A DNA stretch of 64,000 nt from Streptomyces sp. STR69 (GCF_024519455.1 NZ_JALJRY010000020.1:1-64000), one strand, 5' to 3'. Numbered from the stretch's first letter, positions 41,917-51,033 are shown. Numbers and translations are program-made. Notes: generated by a model from the letters alone, not told the origin.

Positions 41917-42965
41917 CGGTCGCCGGTGTTCGGACGACCCGGCAGCAGGCGGAGCGCCTCCAGCAGCGCCAACTCCTCCGGTGTGTAGGCGTCGTCGTCT
42001 GCGACCGAGGAGGAGGCCCAGTCCGCGATGACTTGGCGGAACCGCTCGGTGCGTTCCTGGTCGATGACAGGGGTCGGCGGATTCTCGGCGAGCAGACGGG
42101 CGACCCCATCGCGGAGGATCTGAGGGTGTTCGAAGCCGGATTTCGGTTCGGCGACCCGGCGTGCGGGCAGCTCTGTGAGCCCCGTCAAGTGGTCCTCCGC
42201 TCCGGGCGGGTGCGGGCCGGTCAGCAGCAGCCCGCCGGCGGTCGCCCGCCGGGCGGTCTCCGGCGGCGCGTCACGCAGCACCCGCGCCACGAGGTCCACC
42301 ACCGGCTGATAGGCAGGGGCTACGACGGCACGCAGTTCGGTCGGCGACAGGGCGACCTCGACCGGCTGCCGTGGGCCGGGGGTGTCGTCGGTGATCAGCG
42401 ATCCGTGGACGGACATGGGGACGGGCACCTTCGGCGACGGCGCGAACGCGCCGCCGTGGACGACGGCGGACCACGCCGTCTCCAGGCCGAGGTCGAGGCG
42501 GTGACCGTCGCGCACATGCCCGATCACCGCCTCGGCCAGGCCTCGCACGCCACCGGTGGCCAGACCGCTCGCGATCACCTCACGCCCGGCGACGAGGGCG
42601 ACGGAGGTGTGTACGGCGTCCTGGTGCACCACGACACACGCGGCCGGCTCCGGGTCCGCGCCGAGCAGGGCGGCCACTGTCTCGTCCACCACGGTGACCA
42701 CCGCCGCCGGCCACTGCTCCCGGACCGTGTCCACGGCCGGCTGCACCCCAGGGTGCGCACCGGCTCCGGGTGCGACGAGAACCACCGACCCGATCGGCGG
42801 CCACAACTGGGACGCCTTCGGCACGCCGACCGCGAGCAGTTCCGCCGCGAGCGAGGCATCCGAGCCCGGGCCCGGATTCCAGGCCAGCTCCAACACCACT
42901 TGTGAGTAACGGGCGTTGTGCCCCGTCCGCTGTATTCGTATCTCTTCCAGAGCCCACCAGAGCAC
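41913..42965 (-). CDS. Degenerate MreB-like actin-fold protein
   Basis: This 350-aa protein aligns by eye with the second half of MreB. VVHQDAVHTSVALVAGREVIASG matches the MreB phosphate-2 strand pair but lacks the Asp and the Gly-Gly-Gly-Thr. Other matches are VEVALSPTELRAVVAPAYQPVVDLV and the adenosine-site region GLLLTGPHPPG, which has lost its Gly run. The phosphate-1 region is unrecognisable. It should keep an actin-like fold without ATP hydrolysis. The start is GTG 42965 behind a G-rich site. It diverges from the FAD dehydrogenase gene. A distant Hsp70-like origin is an alternative. Confidence 0.6.
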   Translation of the reverse strand: MLWWALEEIRIQRTGHNARYSQVVLELAWNPGPGSDASLAAELLAVGVPKASQLWPPIGSVVLVAPGAGAHPGVQPAVDTVREQWPAAVVTVVDETVAALLGADPEPAACVVVHQDAVHTSVALVAGREVIASGLATGGVRGLAEAVIGHVRDGHRLDLGLETAWSAVVHGGAFAPSPKVPVPMSVHGSLITDDTPGPRQPVEVALSPTELRAVVAPAYQPVVDLVARVLRDAPPETARRATAGGLLLTGPHPPGAEDHLTGLTELPARRVAEPKSGFEHPQILRDGVARLLAENPPTPVIDQERTERFRQVIADWASSSVADDDAYTPEELALLEALRLLPGRPNTGDR

Positions 42966-43018
42966 GCCGCCACCCCCGCACCGTTGTTCTGTGCGGCGAT
43001 CTTAGGTGATTGGCGACA

Positions 43019-43128
43019 TACCGGCGGTCGTACCTGTGTGGTCCGGCAGTGGTGCGGCGCGACCGCCCGGAATCCGCCTTCCGCAACACTGCCGACACAG
43101 CTTGGTTTCCGTAGGTGCTACCGGCGGT
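43019..43128. repeat. Ten-base motif repeated exactly 100 bp apart
   Basis: TACCGGCGGT occurs at 43019-43028 and 43119-43128 in the gap between the divergent MreB-like and FAD dehydrogenase genes. The second copy extends to TACCGGCGGTA, a palindrome around one base. It could be a regulator site pair. Confidence 0.3.
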
Positions 43129-43206
43129 AACAACTGAGGTGTCGCGGCACGCTCCACGTGTCGGACACACCTCCCGCACCTCCCGTACCTCATTCGGAAG
43201 GCACCA

Positions 43207-44988
43207 ATGGAGAACTCGACGTCCCCCACGGCGATCAGCAGACGAAGAGCCTTGACGGTGGCCGGTGGCGTCGCCGCCGGCGCTGCCCTCGCGGCGCACG
43301 CGGTACCGGCGTTCGCGGCCGGCACCTCGGACGCCGACGCCATCGTGGTCGGCCACGGTCTGGCCGGACTGGTCGCGACGGCCGAACTGGTCGCCGCCGG
43401 AAAGAAAGTGCTGCTCCTGGACCAGGAGCCCGAGTCCAACCTCGGCGGCCAGGCGTTCTGGTCCTTCGGCGGACTGTTCCTGATCAACTCCGACGAGCAG
43501 CGGCTCATGGGCATCAAGGACTCCCAGGAGCTGGCCTGGCAGGACTGGTTGGGCACGGCCGGCTTCGACCGCGGCATCGACGACCCGACCGGCCAGGACT
43601 ACTGGGCCCACAAGTGGGCCGAAGCGTATGTGGACTTCGCGGCCAACGAGAAGCGGTCCTGGCTCTACGGCCTGGGCATCCGCTGGTTCCCGATCGTCGG
43701 CTGGGCCGAGCGCGGCGGCGGCCTCGCCGACGGACACGGCAACTCGGTGCCCCGCTTCCACGTCACCTGGGGTACCGGCCCCGCCGTGGTCGAGCCGTTC
43801 GAGAAGCAGGTGCGGGCCGGGGTCGCCGGCGGCAAGGTGGTCTTCAAGTTCCGCCACCAGGTCAACGAGATCGTCCGCACCGGCGGCGCCGTGACCGGGG
43901 TCCGCGGCTCCATCCTCGAACCCAGCACCGCCCAGCGCGGCAAGGCCACCTCCCGCACGGTGGTGGGCGACTTCGACCTCAAGGCCCCGGTCGTGATCGT
44001 CACTTCGGGCGGCATAGGCGCCAACCACGATCTCGTACGGCAGAACTGGCCTGCCCGGCTCGGCCCCGCGCCCAAGACCATGATCACCGGTGTGCCCGCC
44101 TACGTGGACGGCCGGATGCTGGGGATCACCTCGGCGGCGGGCGGCCGTATCGTCAACCCCGACCGGATGTGGCACTACACCGAGGGCCTCAGGAACTACG
44201 ACCCGATCTGGCCCAACCACGGTATCCGCATCCTCCCGGGCCCGTCCTCGATGTGGTTCGACGCCAAGGGCAAGCGGTTCTCCGCCCCCGACTTGCCGGG
44301 CTACGACACCCTCCACACCCTGGGCTCGATCACCGCCAGTGGCTACGACTACTCGTGGTTCGTCACCACGAGCAAGATCATCGCGAAGGAGTTCGCGCTC
44401 TCCGGGTCCGAACAGAACCCGGACCTCACCAACAAGGACATCCTGATGCTGCTCTCGCGCATCTGGCAGACGCCGGAGCCGATCGAGAAGTTCAGGAAGA
44501 ACGGCGTCGACTTCATCACCGCCACCACCCTCTCCGAACTGGTCCTCGGGATGAACAAGCTCACCGGCGACGGCCTCATCCAACTCGCCGACCTCCAGCG
44601 GCAGATCGAGGCCCGGGACCGGGAGATCGACAACCCGTACTCGAAGGACGCCCAGGTGATGGGCATCCGCAACGCCCTTTCCTACACCGGCGATTCACTC
44701 AGCCGCACTGCCGCGATCCACAAGATCCTGGACCCGGCCGCCGGACCGCTGATCGCCGTCCGCCTCAACATCCTCACCCGCAAGACCCTCGGCGGCCTGC
44801 AGACCGACCTCTCGGGCCGTGTCCTGGACGCCGGCGGTACGCCAATTCCGGGTCTCTACGCGGCCGGTGAGGTGTCCGGCTTCGGCGGCGGGGGAGTGCA
44901 TGGCTACCGCTCGATGGAGGGCACCTTCCTCGGCGGCTGCCTGTTCTCCGGCCGCCAGGCGGGCCGCGCGGCGGCGGCAGCGCTCTGA
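43207..44988 (+). CDS. Tat-exported FAD-binding dehydrogenase (FAD_binding_2 / ketosteroid dehydrogenase-like)
   Basis: This 593-aa protein has a Tat-type signal (SRRRALTVAGG, AVPAFAA cleavage region). The FAD Rossmann motif is AIVVGHGLAGLVATAELV, followed by LLLDQEPESNLGGQAFWSFGG and a C-terminal FAD motif (GLYAAGEVSGFGGGGVHGYRS). The family covers flavoprotein dehydrogenases such as fumarate reductase and KstD; the substrate is unknown. The ATG is 45 bases after a CCTCCCGTACC-rich leader with GGAAGG. It is followed by a 14-bp-stem hairpin. Confidence 0.85.
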   Translation: MENSTSPTAISRRRALTVAGGVAAGAALAAHAVPAFAAGTSDADAIVVGHGLAGLVATAELVAAGKKVLLLDQEPESNLGGQAFWSFGGLFLINSDEQRLMGIKDSQELAWQDWLGTAGFDRGIDDPTGQDYWAHKWAEAYVDFAANEKRSWLYGLGIRWFPIVGWAERGGGLADGHGNSVPRFHVTWGTGPAVVEPFEKQVRAGVAGGKVVFKFRHQVNEIVRTGGAVTGVRGSILEPSTAQRGKATSRTVVGDFDLKAPVVIVTSGGIGANHDLVRQNWPARLGPAPKTMITGVPAYVDGRMLGITSAAGGRIVNPDRMWHYTEGLRNYDPIWPNHGIRILPGPSSMWFDAKGKRFSAPDLPGYDTLHTLGSITASGYDYSWFVTTSKIIAKEFALSGSEQNPDLTNKDILMLLSRIWQTPEPIEKFRKNGVDFITATTLSELVLGMNKLTGDGLIQLADLQRQIEARDREIDNPYSKDAQVMGIRNALSYTGDSLSRTAAIHKILDPAAGPLIAVRLNILTRKTLGGLQTDLSGRVLDAGGTPIPGLYAAGEVSGFGGGGVHGYRSMEGTFLGGCLFSGRQAGRAAAAAL

Positions 44989-45009
44989 GTGGTATGGCCG
45001 CTCGCCAAC

Positions 45010-45048
45010 TGTCGGCAACTCGGGTGCTCCCCAGCCGAGTTGCCGACA
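45010..45048. terminator. Terminator, perfect 14-bp stem, after the FAD dehydrogenase
   Basis: TGTCGGCAACTCGG (45010-45023) pairs perfectly with CCGAGTTGCCGACA (45035-45048) across an 11-base loop. It begins 21 bases after the dehydrogenase stop. Confidence 0.8.
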
Positions 45049-45307
45049 CGTCGGCCGAGGGCGAACGGCAACTCCGCTGCCAGCACGCCGAGTTGTTGCT
45101 TCTCCGTATCCGTCGGCGCCCGCCGCCCGGTGTCGACGAGCGGCGCGCCCCGGTCGGAGAAGGACGCGGGGAACACGGCCTTGGTGATCCGTTCCAGCAA
45201 CTCGCGTGCCCCCGCAAGTGATTCGGCGGACGGCCCCGCCACGTCCACTCCGGGACGTACGCGGAGAGGTAGTCATCTGCGGTGAGCACCTGATCCTGCG
45301 TGCTCAC
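45048..45307 (-). pseudogene. Decayed short gene remnant
   Basis: The 370-bp stretch between the FAD dehydrogenase and TetR genes holds no intact gene. From GTG 45307 the frame reads STQDQVLTADDYLSAYVPE, then a different frame from 45248 reads DVAGPSAESLAGARELLERI and onward with good helical character. One missing base near 45246-45250 would join them. The combined protein is of unknown family and runs into the terminator hairpin. Likely a remnant; an artefact of reading is possible. Confidence 0.3.
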
Positions 45308-45358
45308 CCCCAGGCCGGGGTCGGCGTGCCGGACAATGAGCGCGTCGAGCGGACCGTG

Positions 45359-46084
45359 TCACGTGATCCGGCGGTGGATGTCCGCCAACAGGTTGCGCAT
45401 CGCGATACGGAAGAGCTCGGCCTGGTGCCCGCCGAGGAAAGTGGTGTGTCCGAACACCTCCAGGGCGACGAGCCCGTGCAGGTGTCCCCACGCGCTCATC
45501 AGGAGGGCGGTCGCGGGCGACGGCAGATGTCCCTGGCCGTAGTGCGGCAACTGCTCCAGATACCCCCGGAGTTCGGGTGAGAGCGCGGGGGTGTCGGCCG
45601 CGGCGAGCTGTTCCGGGGTGAATTCCTCGAAGAGCTCGCGCTCGAAGATCATGCTCATCCGGCGTGTGGCCTGGGTGGTCGGACCGTCGGCCGGTGCCGC
45701 GTAGTCGCGCAGCGGTGTGCCGTAGAGGAGTTGGAAGTGCTCGGGGTGGGCGATGCCCCACCGCCGGTAGCCCTCGGCCGCCCGCACCAGGCGGGGCAGG
45801 TCCGGGTCGTCCGCCGGGGTCTCGACGGCGGTCTGCACGGCGTCGGCCAGGTCGTCGTACGCCTTGGTGACGAGGACCGTGATGAGGGCGTCCCGGTTCG
45901 GGAAGTAGTGGTAGAGCGCCTGCACGGTCATGCCGAGGCTGCGGGCGACCGCGCGCAGGGACAGGGCCGCGGGGCCGTGTTCGGTGAGGTGGCGCTCGGC
46001 GGCGTCCACGATCTCCTGGGTGGCCGCGGCCCGGCGTCGCTCGCGCAGGGAGGGTAGGGCGGTCGTGGCTTCGTCGGCGGGCAT
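45359..46084 (-). CDS. TetR-family regulator of the MMPL transporter
   Basis: This 241-aa protein has a TetR helix-turn-helix (SLRAVARSLGMTVQALYHYFPNRDALITVLV) and a C-terminal TetR_C_33/WHG-like domain (RRWGIAHPEHFQLLYGTPLRDY). The start at ATG 46084 is chosen from where the family similarity begins; a longer open frame upstream only crosses the promoter. It diverges from the MMPL gene across 184 bp containing a candidate palindrome, the standard arrangement for a repressor of an exporter. Confidence 0.87.
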   Translation of the reverse strand: MPADEATTALPSLRERRRAAATQEIVDAAERHLTEHGPAALSLRAVARSLGMTVQALYHYFPNRDALITVLVTKAYDDLADAVQTAVETPADDPDLPRLVRAAEGYRRWGIAHPEHFQLLYGTPLRDYAAPADGPTTQATRRMSMIFERELFEEFTPEQLAAADTPALSPELRGYLEQLPHYGQGHLPSPATALLMSAWGHLHGLVALEVFGHTTFLGGHQAELFRIAMRNLLADIHRRIT

Positions 46085-46132
46085 GCGTTCACCGTACGAC
46101 CGCAACTCGCGCCGGGGAACGTGAAGTTGCAA

Positions 46133-46154
46133 AGTGTGAGGAAAATCTAACACT
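46133..46154. promoter_or_regulatory. Candidate TetR operator
   Basis: AGTGT (46133-46137) and ACACT (46150-46154) form an inverted repeat spanning 22 bp in an AT-rich patch between the divergent TetR and MMPL genes. Confidence 0.35.
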
Positions 46155-46268
46155 GCCAAATCTTCTTGCTCCTCACTAGCGTCGTGTGCGGCGACGAAGA
46201 ATGCCGCATTGGTCAAATCCGGCTGTTTCGCGCCTTTTCCGACGTATGGACAGCAAAGGGGAACGGGC

Positions 46269-48494
46269 GTGTTTGAACGTATGGCCGAGCTGGTGATCCG
46301 CCGGTCGCGGCTGGTACTCGTGGTCGCCGTCGTGGCCGTGGCTCTCATGGGGGTCCTGGGCGCCGGCGCGTTCGGCAAGTTGCTGGGAGGCGGCTACGAC
46401 GACCCGTCCTCCGCGTCGTCCCGGGCCGCGAAGGTCATCGACCAGAAGTTCGGCGGGGAGACGAATCTGGTCCTGCTGGTCGATGCCGGTGAAGGGCGCG
46501 TCGACGCGCCGGCGGCGCAACAGAGCGGCCGGGCGCTGGTGGCCGACCTCAAGAAGGAACAACGCCTTGAGAACGTGATCTCGTTCTGGGACACGTCCAG
46601 CCCCGACCTCCGTTCCAAGGACGGCCGCGAAGCCGTGGTGCTCGCCCATGTGAAGGGCGACGACACCGAGCGGGACAAGAACGCGAAGAGCGTCATCGAC
46701 GCCTACGCCGGACCGTACAAGGGCACCCTCACGATCCGGGCGGGCGGCGGCGCCGCCGTGACCAGCGAGATGGGCACCCAGTCGGCCAAGGACCTCGTCC
46801 TCGCCGAGTCCATCGCCGTCCCCCTCACCCTCGTGCTGCTCCTGCTCGTCTTCGGCAGCGCGGTCGCCGCACTGCTGCCGCTGGCGATCGGAACCATCGC
46901 CATCGCGGGCACGTTCGCGGAGCTGTTCCTCCTCGGCAGCGTCACCGACGTCTCCGTCTTCGCGGTCAACCTGACCACGGCACTGGGACTCGGCCTCGGC
47001 ATCGACTACGCGCTGCTGATGGTCAGCCGGTTCCGGGAACAACTCGCGACCGGGGCGAGCGTGGACGACGCCGTACGGCGGACAGTGAGCACCGCGGGCC
47101 GTACCGTCGCGTTCTCCGCCGCGACCGTCGCGGCGGCGCTCGCGGCCTTGCTGGTGTTCCCGCAGTACTTCCTGCGCTCCTTCGGCTACGCCGGGGTCGG
47201 CGTCGTCGTCATCGCGGCCGTCAGCACCCTGTTCGTCATGCCGGCCCTGTTCGTCGTCCTCGGCCACCGCGTCAACGGCGGACGGCTGCCGTGGGCGAAC
47301 CGTGGCCGCTCCGGCGCCCGGGCACCCCTGTGGGGACGGCTGGCCCGCACCGTCATGCGGCGGCCCGCGCTCACCGCGCTGCCCGTCCTCGCGGTCCTGC
47401 TGCTCGCGGCGAGCCCGCTGCTGGGCATCACCTTCGGCACCCCGGACGAACGCGTACTGCCCGAGAACGCCGCGAGCCGACAGGTCTCCGCCGTACTGAG
47501 GGAGAAGTTCAACGGCAGCGACGACGCGGCCCTCCACGTCGTCATCGACTCACCCGTGAACAAGAGCGCGCTCGGGGTGTACGCGGGCCAGCTGTCGGGG
47601 CTCGATGGAGTCGTCCGAGTCGAGACCAGCGCCGGCACCTACGCCGCAGGACAGTCGACCGTGACCGACCCCGGCAACCCCGCCCTCGGCCGCCCCGACG
47701 CACAGCAGATCAACGTGGTGAGCACCCTGACACCGAAGTCCGACGCGGCCCAGAGCCTGGTCCGGGAGGTACGGGCGGTCGCCGTGCCCGCCGGAACACA
47801 GCCCCTGGTGGGCGGAGTCGACGCCGTCCTGGTCGACTCCAAGCACTCCGTCGGCAGCCGGCTCCCGCTCGCCGTGGCCCTCGTCGCCCTCACCACCTTC
47901 CTCCTGCTCTTCCTGTTCACCGGCAGCGTCGTGCAGCCGCTGCGCGCACTGCTCCTCAACATGATCAGCCTGGGCGCCACCCTCGGCGTCATGACCTGGA
48001 TCTTCCAGGAGGGCCATCTCTCCTCCCTGCTCGGCTTCACGGCGCAGCCGATGGACGTCTCCATGACCGTGCTGATGTTCTGCATCGCCTTCGGCCTCTC
48101 GATGGACTACGAGGTCTTCGTCACCAGCCGGATCAAGGAACTCCACGACCAGGGCGCCGACAACGAGTCCGCCGTGACCAACGGCCTCGGACACACCGGA
48201 CGCATCGTCACCGCCGCGGCCTGTCTGCTCGCGGTGAGCTTCTTCGCCTTCGGGACGGCCGAACTCAGCTTCATGCAGCTGTTCGGCCTGGGCAGCGGAC
48301 TGGCCATCCTCATCGACGCCGTCGCCGTACGCGGTGTCCTCGTCCCCGCCGCGATGCGGCTGCTCGGCCGCTCGGCCTGGTACGCGCCCGGCTTCCTGCG
48401 CCGGTTCCATGCACGGTTCGGCCTCAGCGAAGGCGGCACCGCCCCGGCAGCCGCGCCCGATCCGATCGTCAGGGGCGCATCCGAAGTGCATTAG
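46269..48494 (+). CDS. MMPL-family RND transporter
   Basis: This 741-aa protein has two repeated halves, each with an extracellular loop followed by a block of five helices. Family marks are TALGLGLGIDYALLMVSRFRE in the first half and FGLSMDYEVFVTSRIKE in the second, whose Asp-Tyr pairs carry protons. It resembles ActII-ORF3/MmpL exporters of lipids or secondary metabolites. GTG 46269 has AAGGGG upstream. The stop codon lies inside the MarR palindrome at 48481. Confidence 0.9.
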   Translation: MFERMAELVIRRSRLVLVVAVVAVALMGVLGAGAFGKLLGGGYDDPSSASSRAAKVIDQKFGGETNLVLLVDAGEGRVDAPAAQQSGRALVADLKKEQRLENVISFWDTSSPDLRSKDGREAVVLAHVKGDDTERDKNAKSVIDAYAGPYKGTLTIRAGGGAAVTSEMGTQSAKDLVLAESIAVPLTLVLLLLVFGSAVAALLPLAIGTIAIAGTFAELFLLGSVTDVSVFAVNLTTALGLGLGIDYALLMVSRFREQLATGASVDDAVRRTVSTAGRTVAFSAATVAAALAALLVFPQYFLRSFGYAGVGVVVIAAVSTLFVMPALFVVLGHRVNGGRLPWANRGRSGARAPLWGRLARTVMRRPALTALPVLAVLLLAASPLLGITFGTPDERVLPENAASRQVSAVLREKFNGSDDAALHVVIDSPVNKSALGVYAGQLSGLDGVVRVETSAGTYAAGQSTVTDPGNPALGRPDAQQINVVSTLTPKSDAAQSLVREVRAVAVPAGTQPLVGGVDAVLVDSKHSVGSRLPLAVALVALTTFLLLFLFTGSVVQPLRALLLNMISLGATLGVMTWIFQEGHLSSLLGFTAQPMDVSMTVLMFCIAFGLSMDYEVFVTSRIKELHDQGADNESAVTNGLGHTGRIVTAAACLLAVSFFAFGTAELSFMQLFGLGSGLAILIDAVAVRGVLVPAAMRLLGRSAWYAPGFLRRFHARFGLSEGGTAPAAAPDPIVRGASEVH

Positions 48495-48525
48495 GGCTAA
48501 GTTGATTAGAGCTAATGCACTTCGG
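48481..48525. promoter_or_regulatory. MarR-type palindrome overlapping the MMPL stop codon
   Basis: CCGAAGTGCATTAG (48481-48494) and CTAATGCACTTCGG (48512-48525) are perfect 14-bp inverted arms with a 17-base spacer. Within it TTAGGGCTAA and TTAGAGCTAA form two smaller palindromes 15 bp apart, as expected for MarR dimers. It ends 17 bp before the MarR start. The MMPL TAG stop is 48492-48494, so the hairpin may also act as its terminator. Confidence 0.7.
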
Positions 48526-48542
48526 CCGGAAGGAGCCCGCCC

Positions 48543-49007
48543 GTGGACCTGCGGCAGCTGTTCGACGACCTGGTGCGTTTCGAGACGGACCTGTGGAACG
48601 GGATCGACGCCCGGCTCCGCAAGGACTGCGCTGTGACCCTGGGCAGCCTGAACGTGCTGCTCGTCGTCGAACGCGCGGGCTCCTGCCGGGTCAACGACAT
48701 CGCCGCCGCCCTCTCCATCACGGTCGGCGGCGCGAGCCAGGCCGTCGACCGGCTGGAGAAACTGGGCCACTGCGCACGACGGCCGCACCGCACCGACCGC
48801 CGCTCCTCGATCGTCGAACTGACGACGGCCGGGCGGGACTTGGTGAACGCAGCCGGTCCCGTCTTCGACCGGGAGCTCGCGACCTGGCTGGCTCGTCCGC
48901 TCCCGGACACGGCACTCGGCCACCTCGCGAACGCGCTCGCCGTGCTCCGCGCCGCCGGCCCGCATGCCCCGGACGGGCCAACACCCCTGACGAAGGAGAC
49001 CAGATGA
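48543..49007 (+). CDS. MarR-family transcriptional regulator
   Basis: This 154-aa winged-helix protein has CRVNDIAAALSITVGGASQAVD (recognition helix) and the wing RRPHRTDRRSSIVELTTAG. The GTG is preceded by GAAGGAG. The stop overlaps the start of the quinone oxidoreductase gene (ATGA), so both are co-translated. The palindrome at 48481-48525 is the likely autoregulatory operator. The effector may be a quinone or other electrophile handled by the reductase. Confidence 0.88.
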   Translation: MDLRQLFDDLVRFETDLWNGIDARLRKDCAVTLGSLNVLLVVERAGSCRVNDIAAALSITVGGASQAVDRLEKLGHCARRPHRTDRRSSIVELTTAGRDLVNAAGPVFDRELATWLARPLPDTALGHLANALAVLRAAGPHAPDGPTPLTKETR

Positions 49008-49936
49008 GCCCCGCACAAGCACGAGCAGTCCGCTTCGACGATTACGGCGACCGCGACGTCCTGCACGTCACCGAGGTGCCGATGCCCAGCCCCGCCGCAG
49101 GAGAAGTCCTCGTCGAGGTGCGGGCGGCCGGCATCAACCCCGGTGAGGCGGCCATCCGTTCGGGCGCGATGCGCGAGCTGTTCCCCGCGACCTTCCCGTC
49201 CGGCCAGGGCAGCGACCTCGCCGGAATCGTCACCGAGCTCGGCGAGGGCGTCACCGACTTCGGCCTCGGCGACGAGGTCCTCGGCTTCTCCTGGCAGCGC
49301 TCCAGCCACGCCACCCACGTCGTCGTACCGGTGACCCAACTGATCCCCAAGCCGGACGCTTTGAGCTGGGAGGTGGCCGGCGCTCTCTACGTCGTCGGCT
49401 GCACCGCGTGGGCCGCCGTCGACGCGGTGGCCCCCAAGCCCGGCGAGACCGTCGCCGTCTCGGCCGCCGCCGGCGGAGTGGGCACCGTCACGGTCCAACT
49501 CCTCGCCGTACGAGGCGCGAACGTCCTCGGCATCGCCTCACCCGCCAACGCCGAGTGGCTCTCCGCCCACGGCGCCACGCCGGTCCCGTACGGCGACGGA
49601 CTCGCCGACGCCCTCACCGCGGCGGCACCCGACGGGATCGATGCCTTCATCGACCTGTTCGGACCCGACTACGTCCAACTCGCCGTCGATCTCGGCATTC
49701 CCCGGGACCGGATCGAGACGATCATCTCGTTCCAGAAGGCGCAGGAACTCGGCACCAGGAGCGCGGGCAGCGAAGGCGCCTCCACCCGCGAGGTCCTCAC
49801 CGAAATGGCCGACCATGTCGCCGCCGGCCGTATCGAGATCCCCGTCGCCGCCACCTATCCGCTCGACCGCGTCCGCGACGCGTACGCCGAACTCGAACAG
49901 CGCCACACGCGCGGAAAGATCGTCCTCATCCCCTGA
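49004..49936 (+). CDS. NADPH:quinone oxidoreductase-like (MDR) enzyme
   Basis: This 310-aa medium-chain dehydrogenase/reductase has the GroES-like N-terminal domain (AAGINPGEAAIRSG) and the nucleotide motif VAVSAAAGGVGTVTVQLLAVRGANVLG. It lacks the zinc cysteines, as in quinone reductases. AAGGAGA precedes the ATG, which overlaps the MarR stop. Part of a MarR-controlled unit, probably for detoxifying quinones or enones. Confidence 0.87.
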   Translation: MSPAQARAVRFDDYGDRDVLHVTEVPMPSPAAGEVLVEVRAAGINPGEAAIRSGAMRELFPATFPSGQGSDLAGIVTELGEGVTDFGLGDEVLGFSWQRSSHATHVVVPVTQLIPKPDALSWEVAGALYVVGCTAWAAVDAVAPKPGETVAVSAAAGGVGTVTVQLLAVRGANVLGIASPANAEWLSAHGATPVPYGDGLADALTAAAPDGIDAFIDLFGPDYVQLAVDLGIPRDRIETIISFQKAQELGTRSAGSEGASTREVLTEMADHVAAGRIEIPVAATYPLDRVRDAYAELEQRHTRGKIVLIP

Positions 49937-49954
49937 ACTGCCCCTGAACCGAGG

Positions 49955-50916
49955 TCACTTGCTGTCGCGTAGGGTCGACGTGGTCCTGCCGGTGCGTTCG
50001 CGCAGCAGCACGCGCAGGGTGTTGGGGTGCTCGTAGCCGACCCTCCTGGAGATGGTCTCCAAGGAGAGGTCGGTGGTGCGCAGCAGATGGGAGGCGCGTT
50101 CGATCCTCAGGTCCTGGACGAACCGGATCGGCGACGTCCCGACGGTCCGCCGCACGGCACGCTGCAGCGTCCGCTCGCTGACCCCGATGGCCCTGGCCGC
50201 CGCAGGGATGCCGATGGGCTCGGTCAGATGCTCACGGGTCCAGAGTTCGAAGGCCGCGACCGTGGGATCGCTCCGGGCCAGGGCACTGGGAATCGTGTAC
50301 GCGGCCTGCGAGGAGCGTTCGTCGACCACGAGATAGCGGGCGACCAGGTCGGCGAGCGCGGGGCTGGCCGCCCGGACGATCGCCAGCGCGAGATCGACAT
50401 GACCGAAAGCCGCACCGGCGGTGATGACACCCTCGCAGTCGATGACCATCCGGCTCTGATCCAGCTCGACCTTGGGATACCTGTCCCGGAACACGGGCGA
50501 CAGCCACCAGGACGTCGTGGCCCGCAGCCCGTCCAGCACCCCCGCCTCGGCCAGCAGGAAGGTACCCGCACATGCCGAGGCGACGGTCGTCCCCGTGCGC
50601 GGGCGCGCACGACCAAGTCCCGGACGGGCCGGGACACTTCGCCGCCCGCATGGTCGAGCAGCGCCGAGGGATCGTTCTCCCGGAGCGCCGGTACGACCAG
50701 GAGGTCCGCCGTGTCCGCCAGTTCAAGCGGCTCGGGCGCCACGAGCAGTCCCGCCCGGGTCTGCACCCTCGGGCCGGGGCCGACGAGGGTGACGTCCCAG
50801 GTGGCCGACGACTCGTGGAGCTGTCCGCCCAGCGCGTTGGCGTTGTTCAGCACGTCCAGGACGGCCGAGAGCCCCGAGTCGAACACCCCGTCGTAGACGA
50901 CGACCGCTACCTTCAT
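49955..50916 (-). pseudogene. GlxA-type AraC regulator (DJ-1/PfpI + HTH), frameshifted
   Basis: The N-terminal frame from ATG 50916 encodes a DJ-1/PfpI-like domain (MKVAVVVYDGVFDSG to RDLVVRARARG). At the CCCC run 50591-50594 the similarity moves to another frame (TTVASACAGTFLLAEAGVLDG), which continues into an intact AraC domain (AARAIGVSERTLQRAVRR, SLETISRRVGYEHPNTLR) ending at 49955. The total length is one base short of a multiple of three, so a single deletion explains the break. If real, the regulator is inactive; a homopolymer error is equally likely. Confidence 0.75.
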
Positions 50917-51033
50917 GGCGGGAACGCTGTCAACCGTGTCGTTTCCGCCGCTGATGTGATCACCGATCACCGCCATAGGTTCGAGGTGCGCCGGAAATCC
51001 GGCGCCCTGGACGTATGCACAAGGAGTGGTGAC

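Noticed and set aside
41723..42109. 128-codon minus-strand frame overlapping the MreB-like gene end
   Set aside because: Its N-terminal half is only an alternative reading of the MreB-like gene; the hydrophobic tail is mentioned with the small peptide instead.
42990..43100. Widely spaced inverted arms (CGGCAGTG ... CACTGCCG) in the FAD dehydrogenase promoter region
   Set aside because: Arms are eight bases with a loop of over 30 bases; likely chance in GC-rich DNA.
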